Below are positions 35,500 through 45,597 of a stretch of DNA of 64,000 nt, in pieces. Every line of letters starts with the position of its first letter. Position 1 is the first letter of the stretch. The notes under the pieces were generated by a model. The model did not search any database, was not told where the DNA came from, and was given only the letters and a program-made list of their open reading frames with translations. The stretch is from Mycobacterium sp. SM1. Its GTDB lineage: Bacteria; Actinomycetota; Actinomycetes; Mycobacteriales; Mycobacteriaceae. Position numbers and translations under genes: made by a program. The stretch lies in the NCBI RefSeq assembly GCF_018361265.1, contig NZ_JAFLNH010000001.1, positions 930,001-994,000 on the forward strand. Reading direction: 5' to 3'.

Positions 35500-37147
35500 T
35501 CGTCGGGATGCGCACCCGGGCGCAGGCCGCGAAGGTGGCCGCGGCCACCGGCGGGGCGCATCTGGCGGGCAAGCCGAAACCCGATGGGACGCCGACGTGG
35601 TCCCGGTATGTCGATATCGGCGCAGACTTTCAGGCGCACCGGGCGGCGGTGGAGTCGGTGTCGGTGTTGTTCGACCTGTATGACGGCGACGCCGAGGGCT
35701 GCGCCCAGACGGGTTCGCCCGGTGCGCCGTTGCCCACCGGGTGGACGGTGACAGCGGCCAAGTTCGAGGTCGAATGGCCCGCCGAGCCGGATCGGGCGGG
35801 TTGGTGCGCTCGCATTTCGGCGCGCGGCGCAAGGCGTTCAACTGGGGCCTGGCCCAAGTGAAAGCCGACCTGGACGCCAAAGCTGCCGATCCAGGCCATG
35901 AGCCGGTGGGCTGGGACCTGGGTTCGCTGCGGTGGGCGTGGAACCGCGCCAAAGACATGGTCGCGCCGTGGTGGGCTGAGAATTCCAAAGAGGCCTACTC
36001 CTCAGGGCTGGCCGATCTGGCGCGGGCGCTGCAGAACTGGTCGGCCAGCCGCAACGGCACACGGCGAGGTCGCCGTGTGGGCTTTCCGCGTCTCAAATCC
36101 GCGCGCCGCGACGCCGGCAGAGTACGTTTCACCACCGGAACCATGCGAGTCGAGGACGATCGGCGCACCATCACCGTGCCGGTGATCGGGCCGCTGCGAT
36201 CCAAGGAGAACACCCGCCGGGTGCAACGGCATGTCGCTTCCGGGCGGGCCCGCATTCTGAACGTGACGCTGTCGCAGCGTTGGGGCCGGTTGTTCGTCTC
36301 GATCGGCTACGCGCTGCGCACACCGGCCACCGCGACCACGGTGGCCTCGCCGACCGTGGTCGCCGGCATCGACCTCGGGGTGCGCGCTTTGGCCACCGTC
36401 GCCACCCTCGACACCGCCACCGGTGAGGAGTCGATCATCGAATACCCAAATCCGGTCCCGCTGAAAGCCACCCTGGCGGCGCGGCGGCGGGCCGGGCGTG
36501 AACTTTCCCGCCGCATTGCCGGATCGCGCGGCCACCGGGCAGCGAAAGCCAAGCTGACCCGGCTGGATCGCCGGTGCGTGCACCTGCGGCGGCAAGCCGC
36601 CCATCGGCTCACCACCGAGCTGGCCGGCGGCTATGGCCACATCGTGATCGAAGACCTCGACGTGGCCGCCATGAAACGCAGCATGGGACGACGCGCCTAC
36701 CGGCGCGCCGTCTGCGATGCGGCGATGGGTTCGATCAGGCCAATGCTGGCCTACAAAACCGCCCGCCACGGCGCGGTGCTCACGGTGGCGGATCGCTGGT
36801 TCCCATCCAGCCAGATCCATCACGGCTGCGCCCAACCCCACAGCGCCGCGTGCCGGCTGATCGGCAAAGGGCGCATCGACAAGCTGCTGGTGTGTCCGCG
36901 CACCGGCGACGTCGTCGACCGTGATCGCAACGCCGCGCTTAATCTCCGTGACTGGCCGGATCACGCCAGTTGTGGTCCAGTCGGGACCACGGCCCCACCG
37001 GTACCCGGGCCAACCGCATCGGTTGGCACAGGCCATGGCGCGGACACCGGAACATCCGGTGCCGGCGGAGCATCCGTAAGACCCCGCCCACGCGGGGCCG
37101 GATGCGGAGAGGCCAAAACCCAAACCCCGCAAGGGGACGCCGCATGA
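35496..37147 (+). pseudogene. tnpB: IS607 tnpB (RNA-guided nuclease), one-base frameshift
   Basis: The N-terminal frame (MIVGMRTRAQAAKVAAATGG) runs to 35861, but the body of the protein lies in another frame ending at 37147. Comparison with copy 2 shows that one C is missing near 35797 (GGGCGGG against GGGCGCGG). RuvC motifs are otherwise intact: GIDLGVR, VIEDLDV and the final DRDRNAALN. The zinc-finger region reads SSQIHHGCAQP and VCPRTG, so one of the usual CxxC pairs is altered. The 3' end and right flank would encode the guide RNA. Unless frameshifting rescues it, TnpB is inactive. Confidence 0.88.
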
Positions 37148-37262
37148 GCGTGCAACTCAAACACACTCAACGGCAACGGCCACAGGTTGACTCATTATGG
37201 CGGCCACAACAAGCACAGCGACCGCCAAGCGCCAGGGCGAGCCCGCCGCCGGCTAGAGCCGG

Positions 37263-38540
37263 CTACACGTGGATCTTGCCTTCCGCGGCGGCTAGAGCGA
37301 TGTCTCTACGAAAATGGCTGCCCGGCAACCGGATTGAACTCAGCTTCTGGTAGGCGTCAGCGCGGGCAGCGGCCAGGTCGGGGCCGGTACCCACCACCGA
37401 CAACACCCGCCCACCCGACGACACGATCGCGCCATCGTCGCGGCGGGCGGTGCCGGCGTGCAGCACCCCAGCGGTCTCCCAGCCGACGATCACATCACCG
37501 ACCCGTGGCCGTCCGGGATAGTTTTCCGCCGCCAGCACCACCGTCACGGCGGCGCCATCACGCCAGCGCAGTTCGCCCAAGCCCGCCAGCGTGCCGGTGG
37601 CCGCCGCATACAGCAGCTGGCCGAGCGGTGAGTCCAGCAGGGCCAGCACCGACTGAGTCTCCGGATCGCCGAAGCGGCAGTTGAATTCGAGCACCGCGGG
37701 CCCGTTTTTGGTGATCGCGAGCCCGGCGTACAGCAGACCGCAGAACGGGCTGCCGCGCCGAGCAAGCTCAGCGGTGACCGGTTCGACGATCTCGCTGACA
37801 ATCTCGTGGCGGAGTTCGGCCGGTAGCCACGGCACCGGGGCGTAAGCGCCCATTCCGCCGGTGTTGGGTCCGGTGTCGCCGTCGCCGACCCGCTTGAAGT
37901 CCTGCGCGGCCAGCAGCGGAACCACGGTAGTGCCGTCCACGACGCAGAACAGCGAAACCTCGGGCCCGTCGAGGTAGGCCTCCAACAGCACGGGGTGGCC
38001 GGCCTCCAGCAGCGCGACGGCATGGCCGCGCGCGACATCGCGTTCGGGCGTCACCACCACGCCCTTGCCGGAGGCCAGCCGGTCGTCTTTGACCACCCAC
38101 GCCGGATCACCGGCGGCCACCCCGAACCGGTCCAGCGCCGCGTCCAAATGCGCAGGGTTGTCGACGATCTCACTGGCGGCGGTGCGCACCCCGGCCGCGG
38201 CCATCACCTCCTTGGCGAACGCCTTGGAGCCTTCGATGCGCGCCGCGTCCCGCGACGGCCCGAAGCAGGCGATGCCGGCATCGCGTACGGCGTCGGCGAC
38301 CCCGAGCACCAGCGGCATCTCCGGACCGATGACCACCAGGTCGGCGGCGACCCGACGAGCAAGGGCGGCAACGGCTTCACCGGAGGCGATGTCGACGTTG
38401 TGCTGCTCGGCGATCAAAGCAGTACCGGCGTTGCCCGGGGCGACGGCCAGCGCCTCGACTTGAGGATCCTTGCGCAAAGCCAGCAGCAGCGCATGCTCAC
38501 GGGCACCTGAGCCGATCACCAGGACGCGCACACCCGTCAC
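37263..38540 (-). CDS. purD: phosphoribosylamine-glycine ligase
   Basis: GAR synthetase joins glycine to phosphoribosylamine with ATP, the second step of purine synthesis. It is a 425-residue ATP-grasp enzyme with [52 protein letters not shown] and [12 protein letters not shown]. It starts at GTG 38540, or GTG 38531 for the form starting V-R-V-L. It matches Rv0772. The 3' end lies 80 bases from the IS607 copy 1 border. Confidence 0.96.
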   Translation of the reverse strand: MTGVRVLVIGSGAREHALLLALRKDPQVEALAVAPGNAGTALIAEQHNVDIASGEAVAALARRVAADLVVIGPEMPLVLGVADAVRDAGIACFGPSRDAARIEGSKAFAKEVMAAAGVRTAASEIVDNPAHLDAALDRFGVAAGDPAWVVKDDRLASGKGVVVTPERDVARGHAVALLEAGHPVLLEAYLDGPEVSLFCVVDGTTVVPLLAAQDFKRVGDGDTGPNTGGMGAYAPVPWLPAELRHEIVSEIVEPVTAELARRGSPFCGLLYAGLAITKNGPAVLEFNCRFGDPETQSVLALLDSPLGQLLYAAATGTLAGLGELRWRDGAAVTVVLAAENYPGRPRVGDVIVGWETAGVLHAGTARRDDGAIVSSGGRVLSVVGTGPDLAAARADAYQKLSSIRLPGSHFRRDIALAAAEGKIHV

Positions 38541-38614
38541 CTTATCGCCGGTCGGGACACCGCCCCGGCCGGTGAGCTTGACGCGCGCCGCGGCGGGCCA
38601 TCATGCTCAGGCGC

Positions 38615-39064
38615 ATGGCCACCGTCTTCACCAGGATCATCAACCGCGAGCTGCCCGCCCGATTCGTCTACGAAGATGACGAGGTCGTGGCATTCCTGAC
38701 GATCGAGCCGATGACGCAGGGCCACACCCTGGTGGTGCCGCGCGCCGAGATCGACCACTGGCAAGACGTCGACAGCGCGACGCTCGGCCGCGTCATGGCG
38801 GTGGCGCAGCTGATCGGGAAGGCGGTGTGCCGGGCATTTCACACCGCTCGGGCCGGGGTGATCATCGCCGGGCTGGAGGTGCCCCATCTGCACATCCACG
38901 TATTCCCGGCCCGCAACCTAACCGACTTCGGCTTCGCCAACGTCGACCGCAACCCGTCACCACAATCACTCGACGAGGCCCAGGCGAAGATCAAGGCGGC
39001 GCTCGCCGAGCTCACCGCCGCGCAGCTGTCCGGCGCGACCCCGGATCCGCAGCCCGACCCTTAA
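38615..39064 (+). CDS. HIT-family nucleotide hydrolase/transferase
   Basis: This protein of about 149 residues has the HIT signature HLHIHVFP near residue 93 and the upstream [18 protein letters not shown]. The family hydrolyses dinucleotides or AMP conjugates. It resembles Rv0759c. The ATG at 38615 is preferred; 38603 is an alternative. In M. tuberculosis this gene lies near phoPR, not next to purD, so the junction with purD is a rearrangement. Confidence 0.88.
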   Translation: MATVFTRIINRELPARFVYEDDEVVAFLTIEPMTQGHTLVVPRAEIDHWQDVDSATLGRVMAVAQLIGKAVCRAFHTARAGVIIAGLEVPHLHIHVFPARNLTDFGFANVDRNPSPQSLDEAQAKIKAALAELTAAQLSGATPDPQPDP

Positions 39065-39155
39065 ACCCGGACGTGGTAAACCCGGACGTTGCCGCTTGCC
39101 CGGCGCGTTCCCACCGGCCGGCGCCGATGGGGGCGGCCGCGCATACACTCGGGTG

Positions 39156-39905
39156 ATGACCCTGGGCAAAAGCCTGCTGGCGGTCGCGAGCACCCCGGCG
39201 CGGATAGGTCTCGCCGCCGCGGACGCAGGCTTGACCGCTGCGGCTTCGGCGGTTGGCCTGGCACGACGCGCGTTAGGCCCGACCGGCACACCGGATGGCC
39301 CGAACGCGATGGCTCACATGCTGGGGATCGACGACGCGATCGCGCGCGCACATCAGGTGGCGCGGCTGCTGGACCATGACGCTCCACTGGGACGCGCCCT
39401 CGCGCCCGATGGGCCGGTGGACCGGTTGCTGCGCCCCGGAGGTGTGATCGACCTGTTGACCGCACCGGGCGGTCTGCTCGACCGTCTGACCGAGGAGGGC
39501 GGTGCGCTACAGCGCGCTCTCCAGCCCGGCGGACTGGCGGATCAGCTGCTGGCCGAGGAGGGGCTGATCGAGCGGCTTGTCGGCGAGAACGGGCTCGCCG
39601 AACGGTTGCTCGCCGACGGCGGCTTGATCGACAAGCTGACGGCGAAAAACGGGCCGCTCGAACAGCTCGCCGACGTCGCCGACACCTTGAGCCGGCTGGC
39701 GCCCGGGATGGAAGCGCTGGAGCCGGCGATCGCCACCCTGCAAGAGGCCGTCATCTCGCTGACCATGGTGGTCAACCCCCTGAGCAACATCGCCGAGCGC
39801 ATCCCGTTGCTACCGCGCCGGCCCGCACGGCGCTCACCACCGCGGACCGTGCGCCCGCAACGCCTCATCGACCACGACCGTCCACGCCCAGACGACACGC
39901 TTTGA
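39156..39905 (+). CDS. hypothetical protein with ten decapeptide repeats
   Basis: From the ATG at 39156 the protein has 249 residues. After a 74-residue N-terminal part with alanine-rich helices come ten consecutive 10-residue units (residues 75-174), such as DGPVDRLLRP, GGLLDRLTEE and GGLIDKLTAK. A hydrophobic segment LQEAVISLTMVVNPL follows, then a basic, proline-rich tail. The regular spacing suggests a solenoid or amphipathic surface. No signal peptide is obvious. I do not recognise the family; it may be a mycobacterial hypothetical from the Rv0756c-Rv0760c area, but I am not sure. Confidence 0.72.
   Translation: MTLGKSLLAVASTPARIGLAAADAGLTAAASAVGLARRALGPTGTPDGPNAMAHMLGIDDAIARAHQVARLLDHDAPLGRALAPDGPVDRLLRPGGVIDLLTAPGGLLDRLTEEGGALQRALQPGGLADQLLAEEGLIERLVGENGLAERLLADGGLIDKLTAKNGPLEQLADVADTLSRLAPGMEALEPAIATLQEAVISLTMVVNPLSNIAERIPLLPRRPARRSPPRTVRPQRLIDHDRPRPDDTL
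39378..39677 (+). repeat. 30-bp coding repeats (decapeptide array)
   Basis: Ten in-frame units of 30 bases encode the pattern (G/D/N)G-x-x-(D/E/Q)-R-L-L-x-x. Every unit is exactly ten residues long, with hydrophobic positions conserved, while the codons differ between units. This suggests an old array held by protein structure rather than a recent expansion. Confidence 0.8.
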
Positions 39906-39918
39906 TATGTAATCCGTT

Positions 39919-40238
39919 TTGTCAATAGGCAGGGGGAAGCGGACACCACAACCGTCGTCGCGGTGTCCGCTTCCGTTGACCGATCCGACCCGGGTTGGCG
40001 AGCGTGTCGAGGTTGTCGACGCGGGTGTCAAGTCTGATATTCGTGGGTTGGTTACCGCAGCACGAACTGTTCTGCTGGAGTGGATGAATGCCCGCAAGAA
40101 AGGGTTGACTGCGGCGTCGTCGGCGCGGTGGGCTAATGCGATCATCGCCGCTAATGATGATCGGGTCCGCCGGGCCCGCGATGCCCAGTACCGCCATGTG
40201 GCGGGGTTACGGGCGCCGATCGCCACCATCGAGGCGCG
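39919..40238 (+). pseudogene. TnpB-like gene, 5' part, cut by IS1380
   Basis: The frame from a TTG at 39919 reads GLVTAARTVLLEWMNARKKG, SSARWANAIIAANDDRVRRA and ends at the IS1380 target site after TIEARL. Removing the element and one target copy joins it in frame to 42133-43453, giving a 546-residue protein. The true start may lie elsewhere, as no good ribosome-binding site is seen. Confidence 0.8.
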
Positions 40239-40244
40239 TCTAGC

Positions 40245-42132
40245 CCCTCAGTAAGCGTGTCGGCTGGGGTGGATAGGGCAAAGGCCTTACCCTGACTGGG
40301 TTTGCGACATCAACGCAGCCCAGCAAGAAAGGCCTTTGTGGTGAAGAAGATACCGCATGAGCAGAGTCGGCGAAACATTGCGCGGCGGCGGCGTCGGGTG
40401 GCGGCGCGGCACGCGCGGGCGGGGCGTTGGGGCGCGCGGCCCAAGCCGATGCTGAACTCGGGTCCGGTGCGCTACGAGGTTGGCGCCAACATCGACGCCA
40501 CCGCCTTCGGGGGGATCGCCGCGGTGCACCGGCTGGTGACCAAGCTGGGGCTGGTCGAGCGGATCGACGAGGATCTGCAGTTGTTGAAGGTGCACCTGCC
40601 CTATCACGAATCCGACCATGTGTTGAACTTGGCCTACAACGTGGCCTGTGGCGGCACCCGCCTTGAAGACATCGAGCGGCTGCGCCACGACAGCGCCTAC
40701 ATGAACGCTTTGGGCGCGCAGCTGATCCCGGATCCGACCACGGCCGGCGATTTCTGCCGCCGGTTCAGCGAGGCCGACGTGGCCACGTTGATGGAGGCCA
40801 TCAACGCGGTGCGCCCGCAGCTGTGGGCGGGCCGGGGCGCTGAGCTGCTGGGCCCGATCGCCTACCTTGACGTGGACGGCACCATCGCACCCACCTACGG
40901 CCAACACAAGGCCGGGATGGACATGTCCTACAAGGGCATCTGGGGCTACGCGCCGCTGATCGTGTCGCTGGCCAACACCAAGGAAGTGCTCTACCTGGTC
41001 AACCGGCCCGGCAACGCGCCCAGCCACGCCGGGGCGGCGCAGTGGATCGACAAGGCCATCGAGCTGGTCACCCCGCACGCCGCACGGGTGTGTTTGCGCG
41101 GGGACACCGACTTCTCGTTGACCGCGCACTTCGACCGATGGGCCAAGCAGGTCGACTTCGTGTTCGCCATGGACGCCAGTGCCGCGCTGCGCTCGCGCGC
41201 CGAGGCGCTGGCCGAGGCCTGCTGGACACCGCTGCAGCGGCCCGCAGCCGCGCCGCCGCGCAGCGGGCAGCAGCGCCGGCGCGAGCCCAACCACAAGCGG
41301 CGCATCGTCGCCGAACGCGGCTATGTCAACCTTGAACTCAACGGCGAGGATGTCGCCGAGTTCACCTACCAGCCCGGCAAGTGTGGCCGACCCTACCGGG
41401 TGATCGCGCTGCGCAAGAACATCAGCAAGACCCGCGGTGAGCAGGCGCTCATCGACGAGGTCCGCTACTTCTTCTACATCACCACCCGCACCGATCTGAC
41501 CCCCGCGCAGGTCGTGGCCTGCGCCAACGACCGCTGCGACCAGGAAAACGTCATCGAGCAGCTGAAAAACGGTGTCAACGCGCTGCGGGTGCCCCTTTAT
41601 GACCTGGTCTCCAACTGGGCCCACATGGTCATCGCCGCCCTGGCCTGGAACATCAAGTCCTGGTTTGCGATGATGCTGCACCACAAGGCCGACCGGCGCG
41701 ACTGGATCAACATGGAGTTCCGCCGCTTTTGCACCCAGGTGATCCTCATCCCCGCCATGATCATCCGCCGCGCCCGTGCCATTACCGTCCGGATCATCGG
41801 CTACCACCCCAGCCTGGACCGATTCTTCAGCGCCTACAACACCATTGAGCGCACTCGCTTCGGCTGACACCCACACCCGCCACTCGCCTACGGCCCTGCC
41901 GCACCCCACAGCACGCCAGCCCTGTCTCCGTTGCCCAAACCAGCGCACCTGGCGGCGTCCCCGCATGCCCTCACACCCGAACAACCCACGCAGAAGCAAT
42001 AATCCAGCCAATCGACGACCGCTCACCCATCCGAAAACAGTCATCGACGCCCCAGACACCGCCCGACCGCCAAACCAAATCGAACTCCCGCACAATCCTG
42101 CAATCCGCTGGCAGCGACTCGCTTATTTAAGG
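40245..42132 (+). mobile_element. IS1380-family insertion sequence, second type
   Basis: The inward ends are CCTCAGTAAGCGTGTCGG (from 40246) and CCTTAAATAAGCGAGTCG (reverse complement, ending at 42132), which align with one gap. TCTAG (or TCTAGC) flanks both sides at 40239-40244 and 42133-42138, consistent with a 4-6 bp target duplication. Excision restores the TnpB-like reading frame. Its transposase is only distantly similar to that of the element at 15624-17320. Confidence 0.88.
40338..41867 (+). CDS. IS1380-family transposase
   Basis: This is a DDE transposase of about 509 residues. YLDVDGTIAPTYGQHKAG holds the first Asp, VCLRGDTDFSLTAHFDRW the second, and DQENVIEQLKNGVNALRVP the Glu. 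The frame is intact. Tandem GTG codons at 40338/40341 follow AAGAAAGG and were preferred to the TTG at 40302. The 270 bases after the stop are the non-coding right end of the element. Confidence 0.92.
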   Translation: MVKKIPHEQSRRNIARRRRRVAARHARAGRWGARPKPMLNSGPVRYEVGANIDATAFGGIAAVHRLVTKLGLVERIDEDLQLLKVHLPYHESDHVLNLAYNVACGGTRLEDIERLRHDSAYMNALGAQLIPDPTTAGDFCRRFSEADVATLMEAINAVRPQLWAGRGAELLGPIAYLDVDGTIAPTYGQHKAGMDMSYKGIWGYAPLIVSLANTKEVLYLVNRPGNAPSHAGAAQWIDKAIELVTPHAARVCLRGDTDFSLTAHFDRWAKQVDFVFAMDASAALRSRAEALAEACWTPLQRPAAAPPRSGQQRRREPNHKRRIVAERGYVNLELNGEDVAEFTYQPGKCGRPYRVIALRKNISKTRGEQALIDEVRYFFYITTRTDLTPAQVVACANDRCDQENVIEQLKNGVNALRVPLYDLVSNWAHMVIAALAWNIKSWFAMMLHHKADRRDWINMEFRRFCTQVILIPAMIIRRARAITVRIIGYHPSLDRFFSAYNTIERTRFG

Positions 42133-43453
42133 TCTAGCGGCGCCGACCGCGGACATGCTGTCCGTCGCTGAGCGTAAGGCCCGCCGAAAAGCCAAGGCCG
42201 CCAGAGGGTATGCCAACCAAGCTGAACGTTTCCAGAAGCAACGTCGGCTGCGGCATCTACGGGGCGAGCTGGCCCGGGTGCAACGGGATCAGGCCGCCGG
42301 TGTGGCGCATGTGGTGGAGGGCGGTAAACGCCTGGCTGCTACGCGCCATCACCTCGACAAGGCCGGTCTGACCGAAGCGCAGTGGCGCCGGCGTTGGCAG
42401 GCATCCCGGTGGCGAATCAGGGCGAACGGCTCGCCCGATGAACCGTTCGGGAATCTCACGATCACAGTGACCCCGGCCGGGCAGGTCAGTATTCGGTTGC
42501 CGAAACCGTTGGAACACTTCGCGAACGCCCCACGAGGCCGTTACGTCCTCTCCGGCGGTGCGGTGTTCGCGCACCGCGGCGGTGAATGGGTCCAGCGGAT
42601 CATCGGCGCTAACTCGGTGTCCTACGCGATCAGCCGCAAACCCGGCAGGGCTGGGGTGTATCTAACCGCGGCGTGGGCGATCCCGTCTGTGCCGTACTGG
42701 GTAGGCCGCGACAATTGCGCAGTCGGCGACGGCGTCTACGCCATCGGGTCGGTGGTGGGAGTGGATCTCAACGATGGGCACCTGGCGGTGCGCCGGCTGG
42801 ACGCCCACGGCAACCCCGTGGGTGCGCCCAGGCGGATCGACATCGACCTCACCGGGTCGGCGTCGCGGCGTGACGCCCAGGTCCGCCACGCCATCACCGC
42901 GCTGATCAAGTACACGCGCCGCCACGGTGTTGCGACGATCGCGGTGGAGGACCTCGACTTCGCCGACGCCAGGATGAGCGGGCGGGAAACTATGGGCCGC
43001 GGCGCGGCCGGGAAACGGTTCCGCCGCACCGTGATATCACGCATCCCGACCGCGGTCTTCCGTACCCGGCTGACCGGTATGGCCGCGGCCGCCGGCATCC
43101 AACTGCTGGCAGTCAACCCGGCTTACAGCAGCATTTGGGGCGCCCAACACTGGCAGCGCCCCTACCCCAACGTCACCCGACACCAGGCAGCAGCCACCGT
43201 GATCGGGCGTCGCGCCCAAGGCTTTTCAGCCCGGCGGCGGGAAGGTGTGACACCACAGCGACCAGAGGATCATGTGGTGAGAGCTACCAACCAGGCAGGG
43301 CCCGACAGCCGACAGGTGACCACCGGTAGCCGCCACCGACCAAGGACGCGAGGAACCGAATCTCGCCCACCTTGCCGGAACGTACGCGGTGATCCGGGCC
43401 GGGCAACCGTTACCCCGGCACAGTTGGCCAACAACGACCAACTACGTTTGTAA
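42133..43453 (+). pseudogene. TnpB-like gene, 3' part; RuvC motifs degenerate
   Basis: This is the main body of an IS605/IS607-type OrfB relative, now separated from its N-terminus by IS1380. RuvC-I (VVGVDLNDGHLAVRRLD) and RuvC-II (IAVEDLDFAD) keep their acidic residues. The region that should hold the zinc finger and third Asp reads NPAYSSIWGAQHW then TRHQAAATVIGRR, with no CxxC pairs and no Asp. It may belong to a group of actinobacterial TnpB-like proteins that lost nuclease function, or it may have decayed. No recombinase gene accompanies it. Confidence 0.78.
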
Positions 43454-43560
43454 CGGTTCGGTCTCACGCGTGGCTGCACGTCCTGCCACCGGGCCACTCC
43501 CGGCGGGACTCCACCGCGTGTCTTGAATCCGTTGCCGTTGAGTGTGTTTGAGTTGCACGC

Positions 43561-45205
43561 TCATGCGGCGTCCCCTTGCGGGGTTTGGGTTTTGGCCTCT
43601 CCGCGCCCGGCCCCGCGCGGGGGTCTTACGGATGCTCCGCCGGCACCGGATGTTCCGGTGTCCGCGCCATGGCCTGTGCCAACCGATGCGGTTGGCCCGG
43701 GTACCGGTGGGGCCGTGGTCCCGACTGGACCACAACTGGCGTGATCCGGCCAGTCACGGAGATTAAGCGCGGCGTTGCGATCGCGGTCGACGACGTCGCC
43801 GGTGCGCGGACACACCAGCAGCTTGTCGATGCGCCCTTTGCCGATCAGCCGGCACGCGGTGCCGTCGGGTTGGGCGCAGCCGTGATGGATCTGGCTGGAT
43901 GGGAACCAGCGATCCGCCACCGTGAGCACCGCGCCGTGGCGGGCGGTTTTGTAGGCCAGCATCGGCCTGATCGAACCCATCGCCGCATCGCAGACGGCGC
44001 GCCGGTAGGCGCGTCGGCCCATGCTGCGTTTCATGGCGGCCACGTCGAGGTCTTCGATCACGATGTGGCCATAGCCGCCGGCCAGCTCGGTGGTGAGCCG
44101 ATGGGCGGCTTGCCGCCGCAGGTGCACGCACCGGCGATCCAGCCGGGTCAGCTTGGCTTTCGCTGCCCGGTGGCCGCGCGATCCGGGGATGCGGCGGGAA
44201 AGTTCACGCCGCCGCCGCGCCGCCAGGGTGGCTTTCAGCGGGACCGGATTCGGATACTCGGTAATGGTCTGCTCGCCGGTGGCGGTGTCGAGGGTGGCGA
44301 CGGTGGCCAAAGCGCGCACCCCGAGGTCGATGCCGGCGACCACGGTCGGCGAGGCCACCGTGGGCGCGGTGGCCGGTGTGCGCAGCGCGTAGCCGATCGA
44401 GACGAACAACCGGCCCCACCGCTGCGACAGCGTCACGCTCAGAATGCGGGCCCGCCCGGAAGCGACATGCCGTTGCACCCGGCGGGTGTTCTCCTTGGAT
44501 CGCAGCGGCCCGATCACCGGCACGGTGATGGTGCGCCGATCGTCCTCGACTCGCATGGTTTCGGTGGTGAAACGCACCCGACCGGGATCGCGGCGCGCGG
44601 ATTTGAAACGCGGAAAGCCCACACGGCGACCTCGCCGTGTGCCGTTGCGGCTGGCCGACCAGTTCTGCAGCGCCCGCGCCAGATCGGCCAGCCCTGAGGA
44701 GTAGGCCTCTTTGGAATTCTCGGCCCACCACGGCGCGACCATGTCTTTGGCGCGGTTCCACGACCCGCCGCAACGAACCCAGGTCCCAGCCCACCGGCTC
44801 GTGGCCTGGATCGGCAGCTTTGGCGTCCAGGTCGGCTTTCACTTGGGCCAGGCCCCAGTTGAACGCCTTGCGCCGCGCGCCGAAATGCGAGCGCACCAAC
44901 CGCGCCCGATCCGGCTCTATGGGCCATTCGACCTCAAACTTGGCCGCTGTCACCGTCCACCCGGTGGGCAACAGCGCACCGGGCGAACCCGTCTGGGCGC
45001 AGCCCTCGGCGTCGCCGTCATACAGCTCGAACAACACCGACACCGACTCCACCGCCGCCCGGTGCGCCTGAAAATCGGCGCCGATATCGACATACCGGGA
45101 CCACGTCGGCGTCCCATCGGGTTTCGGCTTGCCCGCCAGACGCGCCCCGCCGGTGGCCGCGGCCACCTTGGCGGCCTGCGCCCGGGTGCGCATCCCGACG
45201 ATCAT
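43561..45205 (-). pseudogene. tnpB: IS607 tnpB copy 2, frameshifted at a different site
   Basis: The N-terminal frame (45205 downward) passes intact through the point where copy 1 is broken (PDRARLVRSHFGARR), but shifts at about 44766. There one extra T (GGGTCGTGG against GGGCGTGG) sends it out of frame. The remainder, MVAPWWAENSKEAYSSG to the stop at 43561, is in the next frame. RuvC residues are present. A small in-frame deletion (RRRELSRR against RRRAGRELSRR) also separates it from copy 1. Confidence 0.87.
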
Positions 45206-45597
45206 GCCGCCTGGCCCGGTCCCTGTTTAGCGGCCGTCAGCGCGCGCATCGCCCGGTTCCGTGCCCCGCGCCGCCCATACAGCCGGGCGCACATCGACGT
45301 GAGGACCTCGATCATGTCGCGCACCAGATCATCGGTGGTCTCCCCGGGATCGGCCACCACGATCCGCCGGCCCTGCGCAGCCAACGCCGCCTTAAGATTC
45401 TCCACCCCCAAGCGGGCCAACCGGTCGCGATGCTCCACAACAATGACCTTCGCATCCGGGTCCGACAAGATCCGGCGCAGCTTCGGGCGTTTGCCGTTCA
45501 GCCCCGACCCGACCTCGGTAACGACCTGCCCCACCGCCAGATACCGCTCGGTCACCCACGCCGTCAACCGGGCCACCTGGCGATCCAAATCGCCACC
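45202..45597 (-). pseudogene. tnpA: IS607 tnpA copy 2, N-terminus missing
   Basis: Only residues from DLDRQVARLTAW onward remain. The DNA-binding helix-turn-helix and the catalytic serine (ARVSS) are gone. The break falls exactly where the sequence changes to the neighbouring resolvase, read in the opposite direction. Confidence 0.88.

Larger units (their letters stand above)
34862..37179 (+). mobile_element. IS607-family element, copy 1
   Basis: The element carries a serine-recombinase tnpA and a tnpB gene in overlapping order. The right end is fixed at about 37179 because the match to the inverted copy 2 stops there, after CTCAACGGCAACGG. The left end is less certain, near the TTGAGTGTAG / TAAGTGTG repeats at 34870-34905. 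As expected for IS607, there are no matched terminal inverted repeats and no target duplication. It sits between ggtA and the 3' end of purD. Confidence 0.85.
43529..45597 (-). mobile_element. IS607-family element, copy 2, truncated and inverted
   Basis: This is a near-identical inverted copy of 35105-37179. Similarity begins at CCGTTGCCG (43529) and ends inside tnpA near 45597, where a different serine-recombinase gene takes over. It lacks the N-terminal third of tnpA and the left end, so it cannot move on its own. With copy 1 it forms an inverted repeat of about 2.07 kb around 37180-43528. Confidence 0.87.

Noticed and set aside
36002..37132. 376-codon minus-strand frame over tnpB copy 1, with an equivalent plus-strand frame at 43576-44697
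   Set aside because: Both are mirror images of tnpB. Their conservation between copies only reflects the DNA identity of the two elements.
40287..42095. 602-codon open frame on the minus strand across the second IS1380 element
   Set aside because: It is the antisense of a convincing DDE transposase, and its translation is Gly/Val/Asp-rich without any motif, typical of a high-GC shadow frame.
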